A DNA stretch of 6,139 bases from Clostridia bacterium. Its GTDB lineage: Bacteria; Bacillota; Clostridia; DUPQ01. Shown one piece after another: positions 4,977 through 6,139 of the stretch. Numbering within the stretch: position 1 is the first letter of the stretch; each line of letters opens with the position of its first letter. The position numbers and the translations under genes were made by a program. The notes beneath the pieces are model-generated. The model searched no databases, was not told the DNA's origin, and was given only the letters and a program-made list of their open reading frames with translations. The stretch is from contig JAQVAJ010000019.1 of assembly GCA_028690885.1 (NCBI GenBank), positions 1 to 6,139 on the forward strand. Direction: 5' to 3'.

Positions 4977-5702
4977 ATGATAATTACGCATTTGACACAC
5001 AGCACATTTTTGGTAGAATCGGATAAAGCATATATTCTTTTTGACTATTTCGGAAAAGGATTTCTTCCAAAGGATATAAAGAAGAATATATACATCTTTT
5101 CTAGTCACAGCCATCAAGATCATTTTGATATGAAAATATTCGAGCTTTTTGGGGATAAACCAAAAGCTTTTTTTATACTGTCATATGATATAAAGAGGAA
5201 ATTCGGGAACAAGATAAAAACTGAATATCCAAAATGCCAGGATAATATAACCTATATGATGCCTGATAAGCATATTGAGATAAATGATATGCACATTGAG
5301 ACTATCGGTTCAACAGATGCTGGTGTGGCATATTTTATTGAGTATGATAACAAAACATTTTTTCATTCAGGTGATCTTCATCTTTGGATATGGAAGGAAG
5401 AAAGTGCAGATTACAACGAAAAGATGAAGAAAAGGTATTTTCGTGAAATGAAGAAAATACATAATAAAAAAATCAATTACGCATTTTATCCTGTAGATTT
5501 AAGACAAGCAGAGGACTATGATATAGGTATAAGATATTTTTTAGATAATACAGAAACAGAAAAGGTATTTCCGATGCATTATTTTGGAGATTACTTAGCA
5601 ACTGATATGATTTTTAAAAATGATTCACTGAGTAATTATTACGGAAGGATTATAAAAATCGAACATGAAAATCAATCATTCAATTTTGAGGAGGGGAAAT
5701 GA
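4977..5702 (+). CDS. MBL-fold metallo-hydrolase (UlaG/YhfI-like superfamily)
   Basis: A soluble 241-residue protein of the metallo-beta-lactamase fold. The signature H-S-H-Q-D-H is at 44-49 (His44, His46, Asp48, His49). G-S-T-D at 111-114 stands where many family members have the third histidine ligand, so Asp114 may be a ligand. H-S-G-D-L-H at 130-135 supplies the bridging Asp133, and P-M-H-Y at 199-202 supplies the final His201. From memory, the block S-T-D-x-G-V followed by F-H-x-G-D-L and a tryptophan-rich W-x-W-K-E-E recurs in a family of small clostridial hydrolases of unknown substrate; here it reads WIWKEE at 137-142. It starts 13 bp after the ECF gene behind an AGAAGG site. Its stop overlaps the next start (ATGA), so the three genes are probably one transcript and the last two translationally coupled. 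Substrate unknown. Confidence 0.88.
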   Translation: MIITHLTHSTFLVESDKAYILFDYFGKGFLPKDIKKNIYIFSSHSHQDHFDMKIFELFGDKPKAFFILSYDIKRKFGNKIKTEYPKCQDNITYMMPDKHIEINDMHIETIGSTDAGVAYFIEYDNKTFFHSGDLHLWIWKEESADYNEKMKKRYFREMKKIHNKKINYAFYPVDLRQAEDYDIGIRYFLDNTETEKVFPMHYFGDYLATDMIFKNDSLSNYYGRIIKIEHENQSFNFEEGK

Positions 5703-6064
5703 AACACACTTTTGCACATTTTAATTTCAATGTTAAAGATTTAGACAAATCAATAGCTTTCTATAAAGAAGCTCTGGGGTTGGAAGAAACCAGACGCAAA
5801 GAAACAGATGATTTTATACTGGTATTTATGAAAGACTGTGAAACAGGTTTCATGCTGGAATTAACATACTTAAAAGACTTTGATAAACCAGCATATGATC
5901 TTGGAGACAATGAATTTCATCTTGCCATGGTTACAGATGATTTTGATGCATCGTATAAAAAGCATAGCGAAATGGGTTGTATATGTTATGAGAATAAAAA
6001 AATGGGATTATACTTTATAAATGACCCTGATGAATATTGGATAGAAATTTTACCAAAAAGATAG
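5699..6064 (+). CDS. VOC-family protein, glyoxalase I-like (lactoylglutathione lyase family)
   Basis: A 121-residue metalloenzyme of the vicinal oxygen chelate fold, usually a dimer, built of two beta-alpha-beta-beta-beta modules. All four likely metal ligands are visible: His7 (FAHFNFNV), Glu54 (MLELTYL), His74 (EFHLAMV) and Glu116 (YWIEILP). The N-D-P-D-E-Y-W-I-E ending at 108-116 and D-L-D-K-S-I-A-F-Y-K near 14-23 are typical of glyoxalase I-like proteins, which convert methylglyoxal-thiol adducts to lactoyl thioesters. Clostridia generally lack glutathione, so another thiol or a different substrate is likely. The start is fixed by GAGGAGGGG (5688-5696) and by the 4-base overlap with the hydrolase gene, which suggests the two act together. 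Confidence 0.9.
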   Translation: MKHTFAHFNFNVKDLDKSIAFYKEALGLEETRRKETDDFILVFMKDCETGFMLELTYLKDFDKPAYDLGDNEFHLAMVTDDFDASYKKHSEMGCICYENKKMGLYFINDPDEYWIEILPKR

Positions 6065-6098
6065 AATAAATGCAGATTTATTATGAAGGAGCAATCAT

Positions 6099-6139
6099 AT
6101 GGATTTCGACAGGGATTATGAAAAGCATAATGAAGAAAT
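6099..6139 (+). CDS. Start of a further gene, cut by the window end
   Basis: An ATG at 6099 with AAGGAG (6086-6091) 7 bases before it opens a frame that stays open to the end of the window (13 full codons, beginning MDFDRDYEKHNEE). It starts 34 bp after the VOC stop with no terminator between them, so it is probably part of the same operon. Too little is present to name a family; the visible N-terminus is short and highly charged, with no signal peptide. Confidence 0.6.
   Translation, partial: MDFDRDYEKHNEE

Overview
The base composition is AT-rich, the ribosome binding sites are strong AGGAGG types, and AGA/ATA codons are frequent. Together with the gene content (thioredoxin plus a Prx6-type peroxiredoxin, a PfoR-like PTS IIC protein, and a solitary ECF-transporter S component), this points to a low-GC Gram-positive bacterium, most likely an anaerobic member of the Clostridia. 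The genus cannot be fixed from this window. There are no rRNA or tRNA genes, CRISPR arrays or insertion sequences.

Layout. (1) 2-1738, + strand: the 3' part of an unrecognised protein that runs in from outside the window, followed 9 bp later by a divergent member of the Lgt (prolipoprotein diacylglyceryl transferase) family. A hairpin with T-tracts on both sides at 1799-1834 ends this unit and the convergent peroxiredoxin gene. (2) 1854-2995: a redox pair, with a peroxiredoxin (- strand) and a thioredoxin (+ strand) transcribed divergently from a 152-bp region that holds both promoters. Thioredoxin is a plausible reductant for the peroxiredoxin. A GC-rich terminator follows trxA and runs into three 14-bp tandem repeats and a run of ten T. 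(3) 3173-4267, - strand: a PfoR-like membrane protein of the PTS EIIC_2 family, with no IIA or IIB partner here. (4) 4436-6139, + strand: a probable operon of an ECF S component, a metallo-beta-lactamase-fold hydrolase, a VOC/glyoxalase I-like enzyme that overlaps the hydrolase by 4 nt, and the first codons of another gene.

The most structured noncoding stretch is the 168-bp divergent region between the PfoR-like gene and the ECF gene. It has a promoter for each side, a perfect 10-bp inverted repeat in the middle, and an exact 11-bp direct repeat with one copy inside each promoter. That is the layout expected if one regulator controls both sides.

I found no clearly new multi-gene defence or mobile system. 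The points most worth a second look are the shared operator candidates, the atypical Lgt paralogue beside an unknown protein, and the hydrolase-VOC pair linked to a vitamin-type transporter subunit.
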